A DNA stretch of 64,000 nucleotides from contig NC_088809.1 of NCBI RefSeq assembly GCF_011386835.1, positions 20,737,567-20,801,566 of the forward strand, written 5' to 3'. Source of the DNA: Chrysemys picta bellii (lineage: Eukaryota > Chordata > Testudines > Emydidae). Below, in pieces: positions 21,546-31,701 of this stretch (its first letter is position 1; each line of letters opens with the position of its first letter). Below the pieces are notes generated by a model. That model saw nothing but the letters and a program-made list of their open reading frames with translations, did not search any database and had not been told where the DNA came from. Position numbers and translations under genes: made by a program.

Positions 21546-21711
21546 CCATCATAATAATAAACACTTCGCTCTGCTAGATCTCCAAGGCAGGTCCCCCCCA
21601 CAGAGGAGCCCGTCCCAGATCCTAGACACGTACCGAGGGCAGCGAGCCCGAGCCGCCGCCCATGCTACTGCAGCCACACTTCTATTTTTAGCCACTAGAT
21701 TGATCGGAGCT

Positions 21712-21775
21712 AGCGTGTGTACGTCTACCCCATGTCAGACCTCCCAGCTGTGGTGTAGACGTGCCCCATGTCACT
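21712..21775. repeat. Short MITE-like palindromic remnant
   Basis: GTGTACGTCTACCCCATG and GTGTAGACGTGCCCCATG are inverted relative to each other about 30 bp apart. Resembles a minimal GTCTACAC-type MITE. Confidence 0.35.
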
Positions 21776-21870
21776 CGAGAACTGCGGCTGGACGCTTGAG
21801 AAAGCTTATGAACATTATACTTCCGGACCGCTCTATGGAGGATCTCCCTTCCCCCTCCAAACACCCACCC

Positions 21871-21993
21871 CATCTCCTCCAGGCTCCTGTTCCAAGCGCT
21901 GTGTTTCTCCTTCGCAGGTGGGGCACAGAGGGCAAGGTTAATCCCACCTGGGTTTTCACCCCACGCTCCCCAGGAGACTCAGTGCCTTCTCGT
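21871..21993. repeat. Inverted repeat, left arm
   Basis: 123 bp, CATCTCCTCC..CCTTCTCGT, reverse-complementary to 22329-22471. Ignoring a 19-bp extra segment in the right arm, the arms differ by only one substitution and one single-base indel. It is not part of any repeat I recognise. Confidence 0.92.
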
Positions 21994-22009
21994 TAGAGGA
22001 AGTGCATGA

Positions 22010-22328
22010 AATGAAATTGAAACCAGGGATGAACATAAGAAAGGTGTTCATCCTGTGAAGGCTAGGACTATAACAGAATTTAAAAGAGAACTGGATAAAT
22101 TCATGGTGGTTAAGTCCATTAATGGCTGTTAGCCGGGAGGGGTAAGGAATGGTGTCCCTAGTCTCTGTCTGTCAGAGGATGGAGATGGATGGCAGGAGAG
22201 AGATCACTTGATCATTGCCTGTTAGGTTCACTCCCTCTGGGGCACCTGGCATTGGCCACTCTCGGTAGACAGGATACTGGGCTAGATGGACCTTTGGTCT
22301 GACCCGGTACAGCCTCTCTTATGTTCTT
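22010..22328 (+). mobile_element. CR1 LINE 3' end in the spacer of the inverted repeat
   Basis: Encodes the ORF2 C-terminal echo (ACTATAACAGAATTTAAAAG = TITEFKRELDKF), then the 3' UTR ending CTAGATGGACCTTTGGTCTG and CTCTTATGTTCTT. Its 3' end abuts the right arm exactly. Confidence 0.85.
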
Positions 22329-22471
22329 ACGAGAAGGCACTGAGTCTCCTGGGGAGCGTGGGGTGAAAACCCAGGTGGGATTAACCTTGCCCTGTGTGCC
22401 CCCACCTGCGAAGGAGAAACACAGCGCTTGGAACAGGAACCTGTATTGTGACATGGAGCCTGGAGGAGATG
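22329..22471. repeat. Inverted repeat, right arm
   Basis: Reverse complement of 21871-21993 with an extra 19 bp (AACCTGTATTGTGACATGG) near its outer end. Spacer between the arms is 335 bp and is filled mainly by CR1. Confidence 0.92.
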
Positions 22472-22612
22472 AGTCATGCACACGTGGCCTTCACAGGCTT
22501 TGGGAACGAACAGCGAGGGGCAGACGTGCCCTGCGGCTGCCTCTCGTTGAGGTACATCGTTTAGTTGGCTTCCTCATACTCTCTCCGGGGGGACCAGCTA
22601 GTGGTATAAAAG

Positions 22613-22923
22613 CAGTGGCAGATTAGCCACTGTGCCAACGGGGCCCGTACCTAGGCACCCCGGCCAATTGGAGGCCCCCTGGAAAAATGGGCCCTCTGGC
22701 ACTCCGACCCACTCTGCCTGTCCATCCGGCGCTCCTTCCAAGGAGCAGAGTCAGGGCACGGGGGCTTCCCCCCTCCCCAGCAGGAGCATTGGGTGGGCAG
22801 GGGAAGCCCCCGCGCGCTGATCCCGCTCCCCAGCAAAAACACCAGGAGGGCCGGAAAAGCCCCTGCAACCCGACCCAGCTCCCCCGCACGGCCAGGGCCC
22901 CACAAACCCCTAATCCACCTCTG
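22613..22923. mobile_element. hAT-like non-autonomous element
   Basis: Starts CAGTGGCAGATTAG and ends with the complement of CAGAGGTGGATTAGGGG, an inverted-repeat pair of hAT form. The interior is GC-rich with GGGGCCC words at both sides. The flanking 8-mers TATAAAAG and TAAGGGTG do not match well. Confidence 0.55.
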
Positions 22924-23235
22924 TAAGGGTGTGGTGAGGGAGGATAGACTCCTGGGCTGCTACAGTCTCAAAGAGCCTGTCCCTGCACCTGGTAAGGGTT
23001 GGATTGGGCCGGCTCAGAAACATATGACCCAAGCGTTCCATAAGGGAAGTCTCGGTCCTCTGTGGCTGTGAAGGAAACCACTGAACGTGACCTGAGTGAA
23101 ACTAATACAGTGCAGTCTGCCTGAGTTTCAAGACGGACTGAACCAATAGCTCCAAGAAGTGCAGATTGCCTGGTTCATTTGAACAGCGGGTTAACTCTTT
23201 CGCCACCGATCAAAGCCCCGGAGAGAGACTCTTTT
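22924..23235. other. No feature recognised
   Basis: Nothing identified. Confidence 0.3.
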
Positions 23236-23239
23236 CAGG

Positions 23240-23460
23240 AAGGAAGATGGGTCTCGTGGTTGAGACACTGGAGCTCTAGGTTCAGGAGATCTAGGTTCTA
23301 TTCCTGGTTTTGCCACAGATGCTAAACCTCTCAGCCTCACAGCACCCCAGGTAAGAAGGGATGTTTTAATATCTTCATGGGATCCTAATTCTGGCAGTGT
23401 TTGCGAGCTGCTCAGATACTAAGGTGGTAAGCACTGTAGAAAACCTTATCGATAAATGCA
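23240..23460 (+). repeat. MIR-like SINE
   Basis: 'gtctcgtggttgagacactg', 'aggagatctaggttctattc' and 'gccacagatgctaaacctct' follow the MIR tRNA-like head and core order. The tail fades near 23460. Confidence 0.55.
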
Positions 23461-23464
23461 GAGA

Positions 23465-24675
23465 TGCCCAATCTACCAGGAGTGGCCTCTCACCTTTGGG
23501 TCACAAGTAGGGGCAGCTTGGTTGGTGGACAGAGTTTAGCAGAGTACTGCCACAGTTACTTTTTTTTTTTCACTTCAACCTTTGGCCCCAGGGTCCCTTT
23601 GAAACCACGTAAGTCCCCATCAGAAGGTCTCTAGAAAGACGAGGCACTAAAGGGAATGGTAGCTAAAGAAAGACTGAGAAGGACAGGAGGAGGCGCATCA
23701 TGACTTTGAAAGACTGTCTCTTTCGTGACACAACCTGCCAACCCCTAGCAGGGGAAATGCACGGGTCACAGCCTCAAAGGAGGAGGACTTCTTTCGCATC
23801 TCCCATCGCAGGGGCTTTCAGAGGCTATATTTAGCTCTTTCTATAGGACAAGAGACAAATCACCGTTAGCTCGTGCAATAGTAAATTGAGCCTCTCTGAC
23901 CTGGAAGAGTTAAGAGAACAGTGGATAAAAAGGAATGAGTGAATACATAAAGAGAGATTTTGTCCTCCAAATTTCAAAAGCTTTATCATAAAGTCCCCAA
24001 GAAGAGGCTATTAAGGAGACGTGTTGACCAGGGGGTGGAAGTTAAAACCCTGTGATAGATTAATACTGGTGGAGAGAATAGGAAGGAATGACTGATTCTC
24101 AGCAAGAAAAATCAAATGACTGGGGGGGGGGGGGGTTCCTCCTGGGTCAGTGCTAGTTGGGTTATGATTCAGCCTACGTGCTAATGAGGATGACTGGGGG
24201 TGACGAGAGAGGTAGCAAAGTTTGCTGAGCGTTCATTTTCATTTTGCTTGTAAGGAAACTTTAACACAACTGGGACCCATGTGGCCAGATCCCCCAGTGG
24301 TGGAATTGCGCTAGTCACACTGGCTTCCATGGAGTTTTGCCGATTTCCATGTGCTGAGGATCGGGCCCCATTGTGAGCAGACAGAAGAGGCAGGAGGACG
24401 CAGGTCTGATCTGTTCCGGAAATTCCCATCTGCCTGATGAGCAGGGCTACTTCCTCTGGCTTGTCTGACTGCCACGGGTCTCCGAGCTGAAAACGGTGGC
24501 TCTGAGCAGCCAAGCAAGGCCAGCTGCTGGGGTCGGGGTGGGTCTAATTAGTCCACAGCCCTGCCAGGGATGTTTATTAGCCAAATCTAATTGGGAGGGC
24601 ATCAGAGAAGCCAGATTTGGTGCTTCACCCCAGATCTATCAATCAATCTATTGATCCTCCCCATACACACCCATC
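23465..24675. other. Unassigned sequence
   Basis: Includes a 14-base G homopolymer (24121-24134) and a T10 run near 23562. An old 'gccagatcccccagtggtgg' repeat echo lies at 24282-24345. Nothing else is identified. Confidence 0.3.
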
Positions 24676-24677
24676 AC

Positions 24678-24708
24678 GTATCTCTCTCTCTCTCTCTCTC
24701 TCTCTCCT
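24678..24708. repeat. (TC)n microsatellite
   Basis: About 14 TC units in an uninterrupted run. Confidence 0.95.
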
Positions 24709-24983
24709 CCTCCCTTCTGGAAGGTGCTGCAGTCAACAGTTGAGATCCGAATGAGAGATTACATTGTCCCCACACTGTCTGACCCCTGTTTCCCAGTCCC
24801 TGCCTCCTCGCAGCATTTCCAGTCAAGCAGGCCTGAGCAAACCCCGCTGTATGTTTTCCCGTAAGAGCCACCGAGGCACCCAGGATCATTTGCATCTTCT
24901 CAAAAAGTCTCACCCCAAGAGTGCCCCCTCCCTCCACTCTCTCCCCCCCATTTCCCCACCCATGAATTTGGCTAATGACTCTC

Positions 24984-25584
24984 TGTAGCAGATCGCTGCA
25001 CGCACCGCCGCAGCCCCTCCTGCTGGTCATCCAGGAATTAGCTCAACTCGGCACGCCCCCTGCTGGCCAGTGTCTCTCCTGCCTCAGGGCCCCATGTCAC
25101 TCCTGGACCTCGGTGCCCCTTTCCCTTGGGGTGCTGTCCCACAGCAGTGCCCCCACACTCTGGGTCTCCGCTCCCAGGGGAACCCCCAACCCTCTATACC
25201 CACCTTGCCTCAGTGGCTACTGGCTGGCGTCATCTAGCCCCCGCTCATGGGGCAGTCTGTCATGGCCACTCATCACTGGCGAGGGGGTTGGACCATCCCC
25301 GGGCTGCCCCTCTGCAGCCCCATTACCTCCGTAGGCCTTTACCAAGGCCTCAACCTGGGGAGTTGCCAGGCCGGAACTCCCCAGCTCCTCTCGCCCTTCC
25401 CCAGCCCTGCTCTGCTTCAGGCACCCTGTGCTCCCAGGCCCTTCCCTTTCCAAGGCTGGGGTGAGCCTGACCCAGCTCCTCCCTTAGCCCTTATATCAGG
25501 TCTGATTGGGTGTGGCCACACCTGCGGCTGCTTCCCCAATCAGCCTACCTTTTCCCCCAGGAGCGGGGTAACTGCCCCGCTACA
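24984..25584 (-). mobile_element. Solo LTR of an endogenous retrovirus-like element
   Basis: A 601-bp segment with TGTAGC..GCTACA termini, flanked by a perfect 5-bp duplication CTCTC (24979-24983 and 25585-25589). On the minus strand it begins TGTAGCGGGGCAGTTACCCC, followed by a CCAATCAG box and a GATATAAGG TATA-like box, giving the orientation. No internal retroviral sequence adjoins, so it is a solo LTR left by recombination between two LTRs. Confidence 0.82.
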
Positions 25585-25589
25585 CTCTC

Positions 25590-25960
25590 ATTCAATTTAG
25601 CTCTGAGTTCGCTGCCTGGCACCTGAAGCCAGCACCTCCTTTCATCTTAATTGTCTCTCTCTTTTTCTTTTCAGACGCTGAATTAAAAGCGCGACCAAAA
25701 GTTCATTTGTAGGGGGGACATGGCGGCTGGGAATGGCTCAAGATGAAGAAAGGTGTGAGAGAGGGGAAGTCTGGCCGGGCTAGCAGGCTCTCAAGAAAGG
25801 GCACCTTCATCCAGGCTGGTTCCTGAGTGAAATGAATTTAGAGATCTCCAGCTAAACCCTGCATATGCCCCCCCACCCCTCGCTTTCTGTCCCCAGGACG
25901 TAGCGCTGAGGGAGGTTCCTCCTAGGATGTCTCCCTCCACCAATATTCCTACGGGCGATA
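25590..25960. other. No feature recognised
   Basis: Nothing identified between the LTR and the next MITE. Confidence 0.3.
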
Positions 25961-25964
25961 AGAC

Positions 25965-26190
25965 GGTGGATACATCCACACTGGAGCGTGAGGTGTATTT
26001 CCCTGCTCAGGTAGACGGACGTGCTTTAGCTGTGATTGAGCTAGAAGGCTAAAAATAGCAGTGTTTCCTCGGTGGCCCAGGCAGCAGGACGGACGAGTCC
26101 TTCAACTACGTACCGAGGGTCTGGGATGGGACTGTAGTCAGGTGACTAGCCTGAGCAGCTGCCTGTGTAACCCATGTCTACTCAGTGTGG
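25965..26190. mobile_element. GTCTACAC-type MITE, diverged
   Basis: The left part TACATCCACACTGGAGCGTG and the reverse complement of the right part (CCACACTGAGTAGACATGGG) are loosely inverted. The interior GCTAAAAATAGCAGTGT is a short palindrome. Edges uncertain. Confidence 0.4.
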
Positions 26191-26254
26191 TGCTCTGTCC
26201 CCGTTTAGCAGCACCTAGAGATTGATGCGTCGGCTACAGCCTTGGCTAGGAGCC

Positions 26255-26335
26255 CTGCGGCTTTTAGCTCATGCAGTAGAGGCGCATACACTAAGCTTCA
26301 GAGGTCCCAGGTTTGATCCCGCCCGCCGACGCCCG
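26255..26335 (+). repeat. tRNA-derived SINE-like head
   Basis: A-box-like TAGCTCATGCAG (26265) and B-box-like GGTTTGATCCC (26310) at tRNA-like spacing, without a matching acceptor stem. The same arrangement, including the upstream 'ttggctag..agcc' words, recurs at 32415-32500, so it is a repeat family rather than a lone tRNA relic. Confidence 0.5.
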
Positions 26336-26404
26336 GGGTCTGTCGGCGTTACCCCTGCACCACCACGGTGACGCTGCTGTATTGGGCGCGCCAACTCCAT
26401 CAGA

Positions 26405-26475
26405 GCTACCGCATGTACGTCTACCCGAACTCGGCATTTCACCTCCAGCCGCAGTGTCGGCGTAGACTTCCTAGC
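26405..26475. repeat. Short MITE-like remnant
   Basis: ATGTACGTCTACCCGAAC and GCAGTGTCGGCGTAGACTTC are inverted GTCTAC motifs about 45 bp apart. Confidence 0.35.
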
Positions 26476-26606
26476 AACCCAGCTCCAGTAAGGGCCGTGA
26501 CTCCTACTCGACATGGGATGCCTCTTCCTGTTCTCCAGAGGAGAGTTCCTGGAGTACACGTGTAGTACTGGCAATAGACATGCCGACATTACTATCTCAA
26601 CTGGAG

Positions 26607-26905
26607 ATGAGCCACCCAATCCTGTGCTGGTGGCTGGCCCATGCTGCCCAAGCCACCCAATCCTGTGCTGACGACTGGCCCATGCTGCCCCTTCCTATAC
26701 TGATGGTGGGTCAGTTCCATCCCTTCCCATGCCGGCAACCTTTCCTGTGCTGGCAATACACTGGGCACCCCTTCCATCCTGACAATGGGCCTATAATGCC
26801 GCTTCCCATCCCACCAATGGCCCACTCTTCCCATCTCAGTGATGGGCTTGCAATCCCCTTTCCCATCCCGACAATGACCCCACAATTGCCCCTTTCTTTC
26901 ATGGA
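26607..26905. repeat. Minisatellite
   Basis: Two nearly identical 41-bp units at 26610-26650 and 26651-26691 (GCCACCCAATCCTGTGCTG..), followed by about six more diverged units of 30-40 bp built on CTTCCCATCCCGACAATG. The repeat explains the repetitive open frames here. Confidence 0.8.
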
Positions 26906-26929
26906 GATTGATCCTTCTATGCACTGCGC

Positions 26930-27330
26930 TAACGAGTGTGGGTTTATTTATAAGACATATTCATTGTAATTGGACACATGGTCCCCCGTTTATGGGCTCC
27001 GGACCCTTGTAAAGCCCAGCCAACAGAAGCTGCGCTGCCTTTAGGAGCTTTTCCAGAGCCGTCCCCCTCATCTGTAAACATAGACATTATCTGCGTCTCT
27101 GCGGTGGCTGGAAGACCTTCTGACATTTCAATCTGCACCCAGATTTATAGGAGGGAAGATGGTGGCTCATCTGTTAAATGAAGTGTCTGAAACAGCGACT
27201 CCCATTTTGATTTATTAAGACAGTTATTATATAATAATTAAGCACCGATTCATGATGGAAAACATATTTATGGAGGTTTAACAACTGCAGCCTGCAAGAG
27301 ATAAATATATGCTGCATAATTGATTGGGGT
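26930..27330. other. Candidate conserved non-coding block
   Basis: AT-rich and repeat-free. 27180-27330 contains CCATTTTGATTTATTAAGAC, TTATTATATAATAATTAAGC and TGCTGCATAATTGATTGGGG. Dense ATTA/TTAT words look like a developmental enhancer. Not tested. Confidence 0.3.
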
Positions 27331-27334
27331 TTCA

Positions 27335-28110
27335 CATACTGTAACCATCCTATTAAATCTCAGGGGAAGGCAGAGCTTAGTGCGTTCAGAGTTTAGGAAT
27401 CAGTGGTCAGCGTTAGATATTAGAACCTGCTCTGTTGAGACACAGCTCCATCTGAAACCTCCCGAAGTCAATAGCATTGCTGTTGATTTAAATGGATTCA
27501 GGATCCAGCCCGTAGTGAGGACACTCCTCTGCTGCTCTTGAAAAGTTTGAGGACCCATGAGATGCAGGCCGTTGGGTTTATGGCTTGATGCCTCTGTGAT
27601 AGATACAGCAAGTTCCGCAATATTCTTGGAAAAACCTGTTGTATTAAATGCAACGTTGATGTATTATTGTGAGTTGGGATTGCATGTAACCTCTAGGGGG
27701 CAGGTGGGATGTGACACCTGGTTGTTCAAAGGACGACATTGAAATATTGTCCCAGAGAGTCCATTCCTGTCTGGTACAATGTGTAAAGTGGGAAGTACTT
27801 ATCGAGAGGTTAGGCAAAACCCCAGTCTTTTGAAGCTATGCCCTGAGGAGATGATAGTTGATCTCCAAACCTTGAGAACAGGTGACCAGCAGACAAACTG
27901 TATAAAGAAGTAGGCTGATCTGGGTACTGGTTCTGAATTGGAAGAAGTTCTGAACTTGTAACAATGGGGAAAACCCAGCAGTGGGTTTGGAAGGGCTGAC
28001 ACTTACCAGAGCTTGAGTTTGGAATTTACCTTTGGCAATGTATTAGCACGTATGTAGGTTCTGCTAAGGTTTTTCATGTTTTCTCTGTAATGCTTTCACC
28101 GGAAGTATGC
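27335..28110. other. No feature recognised
   Basis: No repeat or exon structure recognised. A possible minus donor (CTCTG|GTAAGT at 28012) lacks a clear acceptor. Confidence 0.3.
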
Positions 28111-28124
28111 TAAATGAAGCGGCT

Positions 28125-28450
28125 CCAAACACGGTCACACACATGCACGTACGGAGACAAATGGAGGAACGCACTCAGACCCACACCCATGTGCCGACAC
28201 TCTCACATAAATGGATGGAGTCAGAATTACACACACACACTCTAATGCACCCGCATGTGTAGACACAGATACGTATCCAGAACTGCACTCCCGCACAGAT
28301 GCATGCGGTCAGTTAGGCGCACATATATGTGTCCAGACACCTACACACACAGAAATGCAGACACACCCTCCCACCTATGCATATTTGCATTCACTCCCAG
28401 GCACGACACACACCCTAGCCCTCTACACACCCACAATACCTTTTCTCCTT
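28125..28450. repeat. Degenerate CA-rich repeat
   Basis: CACACA runs with spacing of 20-40 bp (for example 28230-28241 and 28344-28352) inside a long AC-rich tract: an old (CA)n-derived minisatellite. Confidence 0.75.
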
Positions 28451-28504
28451 CTCTATTCCTTGGCATTTCTCTGCATCTCTTTTCCCCCCTTTTCTTTTCT
28501 TTTT

Positions 28505-28770
28505 TAGAACAGCGTTAAACCAATAAAATAATCATTATTACTGCAATTATTTCCAAACAGATTAAATATCTGCCAGGCTCGCAGTTACGGTATAAAAAAG
28601 GGGAACTCATAAAGCATCCTAGTGCATAAAAATAGAGGAAAAAAAAGAAGATGACATTTCAGGGCAATTCCTCACGGGGCTGTGTAGTTACTGGGAACAT
28701 TTGCATATTTTTAATGCACTACCTCTTTAATAAATTCCCCCCTCCAGACACATTAAAAATGGGGCATGTG
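28505..28770. other. Candidate conserved non-coding block
   Basis: Repeat-free, AT-rich, with AATAAAATAATCATTATTAC, GGGAACATTTGCATATTTTT (octamer-like ATTTGCAT) and CTCTTTAATAAATTCCCC. Composition-based. Confidence 0.3.
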
Positions 28771-28774
28771 CCAG

Positions 28775-29740
28775 AGTGTCGCTGAAGAATGGGGAGTATT
28801 ATTGAACGGAGAGTCTTTGTTAAGCTCCAGAATTCACAAGAAGGGGCAGGGGATGGGGGTGGAGAACGGCCAGGTCATTTTTATATATACCAGCCGGATT
28901 ACCTATCTGCTCAATTTTGGTTCCTTTCTCTGGGTCTGACCTCCTTTGAACTTGACCAGAATTCCCAAGGGTTCACATTCAAGGGCTGGATTACTCGCTA
29001 TTAAATTGGAATCCAAGGAAGAAAGAGACTTAAATTCTTCCGCTGACCCGTTAAGCTTCTCAAGAGTAAAAAAATCTCCTGTAATTCCAGCTTGTTTTTA
29101 GTTTTGGCAAGCGTGCGGCCCAGCCCCAAACTTACGCGTTAAGCCTCTTACGGTAGATTTCTGCGTTGTGGAGACTGGACCTTCCATTAAGTTCCCATGT
29201 TGATTTCAGTGCAGAGGCATAATGGCTTAGTGGTTATTTCCTGTCAGGTTTCACCGATGGCATTGCAGGCTCGTTGTTTAAGGTTCAGTAATAAATATTA
29301 AAGGGCAGGGTCCTTGGAAGCCCTCGGCACTGGCTTAACTCTCTCGTCAGTGTCTTCCATGGAAGCACAATGGGGTTTGGAAAAATCTCCTCCCAGCAGG
29401 ACCCACCCATGTGCCAGTTCTTGTGCTTTCTGCACCCTGCCCATGGGGAACAAACTACCCCAGGGAGAGAGCTGCTCTGACTGGCCATACAGGGAATCAT
29501 ACACTGCACACTGCTAAGGGGTGGCACAATACAAGTGAGATGCATTGGCTCAGTGCATGGGACTATTTCTCCCTTTAGCGCCTGGCCCACCCCAAGGGCA
29601 GGAGCCCTGTTAAAACTGAAGGCTAGTGGAGTTTCTCCTTTAGCTCGGAGGCATGTGCGTTGGTGCTGAAGATCTAAGGTCCTATCCCCCCAGAAAAAAA
29701 CCACCAGCGAAAGACGAAGGGCGGTCGGTAGCAGTAGAGT
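28775..29740. other. No firm feature
   Basis: The open frame 29285-29764 (159 codons, minus) has no domain. The rest is unassigned. Confidence 0.3.
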
Positions 29741-29744
29741 GTAG

Positions 29745-29850
29745 CTCAGCAGATCTGGGTTCAATTCTGTTGTCCTGCCACAGGCTTCTTCTGTGACTTT
29801 AGGGAAATCACTTAACCTCTCACTCTCCGCCTTAATAATGCTTCTGTTTT
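29745..29850 (+). repeat. MIR-like fragment
   Basis: 'cagatctgggttcaattctg' and 'tgactttagggaaatcactt' then AACCTCTCACTCT follow the MIR core. Confidence 0.6.
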
Positions 29851-29984
29851 CCTATCCTGGTCTACGTAGGGCTCATTCCTTGATGACGTTGCTTGAGCAG
29901 TAAGGTGCAAGTCAACGTGGCCCTTAGATGTAAGTGTGGTACAAGGAGGCCTTGGTCTCACTTGAAGCCTCTGGGTGCTACTCA

Positions 29985-30315
29985 GGACTCAGCTAAAATG
30001 GTTTTTGACAAAACAATTGTTTTCATAAAAAGTGTCTTCCTTCCACAAAACATTTCAATTTTTTTGTCAGAAGACTTTGAAAACCAAACATTTTGGGGGT
30101 ATCAAGAAGATATTTCAGTCAAAACCAACTATTTTGATTTAGTGCTGTCACGGTGTCTCATGGGACTTGTAGTTTGGAGACCTCATGCTCCCACTCTCCT
30201 CTCTGGGATGGGCTGCTCAGCCAGACTTCGTCTCCCACAATGCAGTGCAGCCAGGAGACTGCCAGGGTGTGCCACCTCCTCGCGCCAAGAGGGGAGACCA
30301 TGGTGCCTGGAAGAT
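29985..30315. repeat. Interspersed repeat (AT-rich half plus 'ctcatgggacttgtagtt' half)
   Basis: The AT-rich half 29990-30140 (GTTTTTGACAAAACAATTG) is followed by GTCTCATGGGACTTGTAGTT and CTCCCACAATGCAGTGCAGC. I recall this combination as common in turtle sequence but cannot name the family. Confidence 0.4.
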
Positions 30316-30319
30316 TGAT

Positions 30320-30930
30320 TCCAGGTTATAGAAGAGCATGAGGCACCTGAATTGAAACCCACATGAGGGCTTTATTTCATTGCTTTTTCTTAACGTTTTG
30401 GCTAAAAACGTGCAATGTTCCGTGAAAAAACTCCCTCGTTTTCTGACCCATCCTAGACCTACTGTAATACAAAGAATGATTGAAGCGAGTGCTATCATCC
30501 AATGCCTTCTCTCCACCATGCAAGGCTGAGCCCATCTGCCCTCGGAGTCCGAAGACACGGAGGATGAGCATTGAATCAATCAATAAATAAGAAGAGTTTT
30601 AGTTAACACGCTGCAGCAACTTCCCTTCCAAAATACCTTAGCCCGACTCTTTTGTCAGCAGAACAGAGTGAGGGAGAAATTGTAGTTGAAACAAATACAG
30701 AAGATACATTAAGAGAGTAAGTAATGAGATCTGGGCGAAATCGCCTCCGATGAAAAAGCAATCTGAGGAGGAGAGATTGCATGAACTAGAGGGACTCTCC
30801 AAGAAGGAATGAAGGAGAACATTACAAACGGGCAAAGACAGTCAGGTGTGTAGAGCAGACTGGGGAAGTAGTGACATTCGGAAGTAATGGAAGAGGTTCT
30901 TTTATTATTCTCTTTTATGGACATTGGTCT
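30320..30930. other. Unassigned sequence
   Basis: Nothing identified except a short AT-rich echo at 30385-30435. Confidence 0.3.
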
Positions 30931-30937
30931 CAGCGTT

Positions 30938-31619
30938 TGTGACGAAGTGGGACTGTTCTTAATGTTTCCTCTAAATACTGTGTGGGTGCCTCAGTTTCCC
31001 CTATGCATTTCTTAAGTCTCTAGGTGGTGGGGAAAGGCCAGTGTGCATAAATCACTGACACTTTGTCTCCCTGGCAACAAATGGCCAGGGCCCCTTCCCC
31101 CCCTGCAAGGAAATAGCTAAAGGTGAACAAAGAAATCAGGTGACCTCCTGGCCCAGGAAAGAGACAAAGCTGGGAGAAGGAGGGGCTGGAGGGGGTTTCA
31201 GAGTTGGAGCTACCTGGGGACTAGGAGTGAGGGCAGACGTGGGTGTCTGGCTCTCTGACCCCATAATGGACCCAGCCAAAGGGTCCCGTTCACCGCTGTA
31301 CCTACAAGCTCTGTTTTAGACCGTGTTCCTGTCCTCTACTAAACCTCTGTTTTACTGGCTGGCTAAAAGTCACGTCTGACTGCGAAGTGGGGGGGTGTGC
31401 AGGACCCTTTGGCTTCCCCAGGACCCCGCCAGGGCGGACTCGCTGTGGGAAGCGCACGGAGGGGCGTATGCTGAATGCTCCCAGGACAGACCCAGGAGGT
31501 GAAGCCGTGTGAGCTTCTTGCCCTGAAGACGGTCTGCTCCGAGGGAGAGGAGGCTCCCCAAAGTCTTGACTGGCTTTGTGGGGAGCAGTTCCAGAGCATT
31601 GCGCGGGGACTCCGTGACA
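30938..31619 (+). mobile_element. Solo LTR of an endogenous retrovirus-like element
   Basis: A 682-bp segment beginning TGTGACGAAG and ending CTCCGTGACA, so the ends are TG..CA and imperfectly inverted (TGTGACGAAG versus TGTCACGGAG). It is flanked by a perfect 5-bp duplication GCGTT (30933-30937 and 31620-31624). A weak TATA-like CATAAATC lies near 31046. No internal retroviral genes adjoin. The plus orientation is assumed from remembered turtle LTR order. Confidence 0.8.
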
Positions 31620-31701
31620 GCGTTGTCTTGGTTATGGACAGAGGGAGGTTGAGGAAAGAGGTGTTTGTAAAATGGGCAAATAATCTGCACTGTGGGGGAA
31701 A

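Noticed and set aside
22605..22931. 8-bp target duplication for the hAT-like element at 22613
   Set aside because: The flanks TATAAAAG and TAAGGGTG agree at only about half the positions.
28005..28020. Minus-strand splice donor CTCTG|GTAAGT
   Set aside because: No acceptor with a pyrimidine tract and open frame found upstream on that strand.
28125..28450. Possible CRISPR-like array from regularly spaced CACACA words
   Set aside because: The spacing is irregular and the units are CA microsatellite decay; the genome is eukaryotic.
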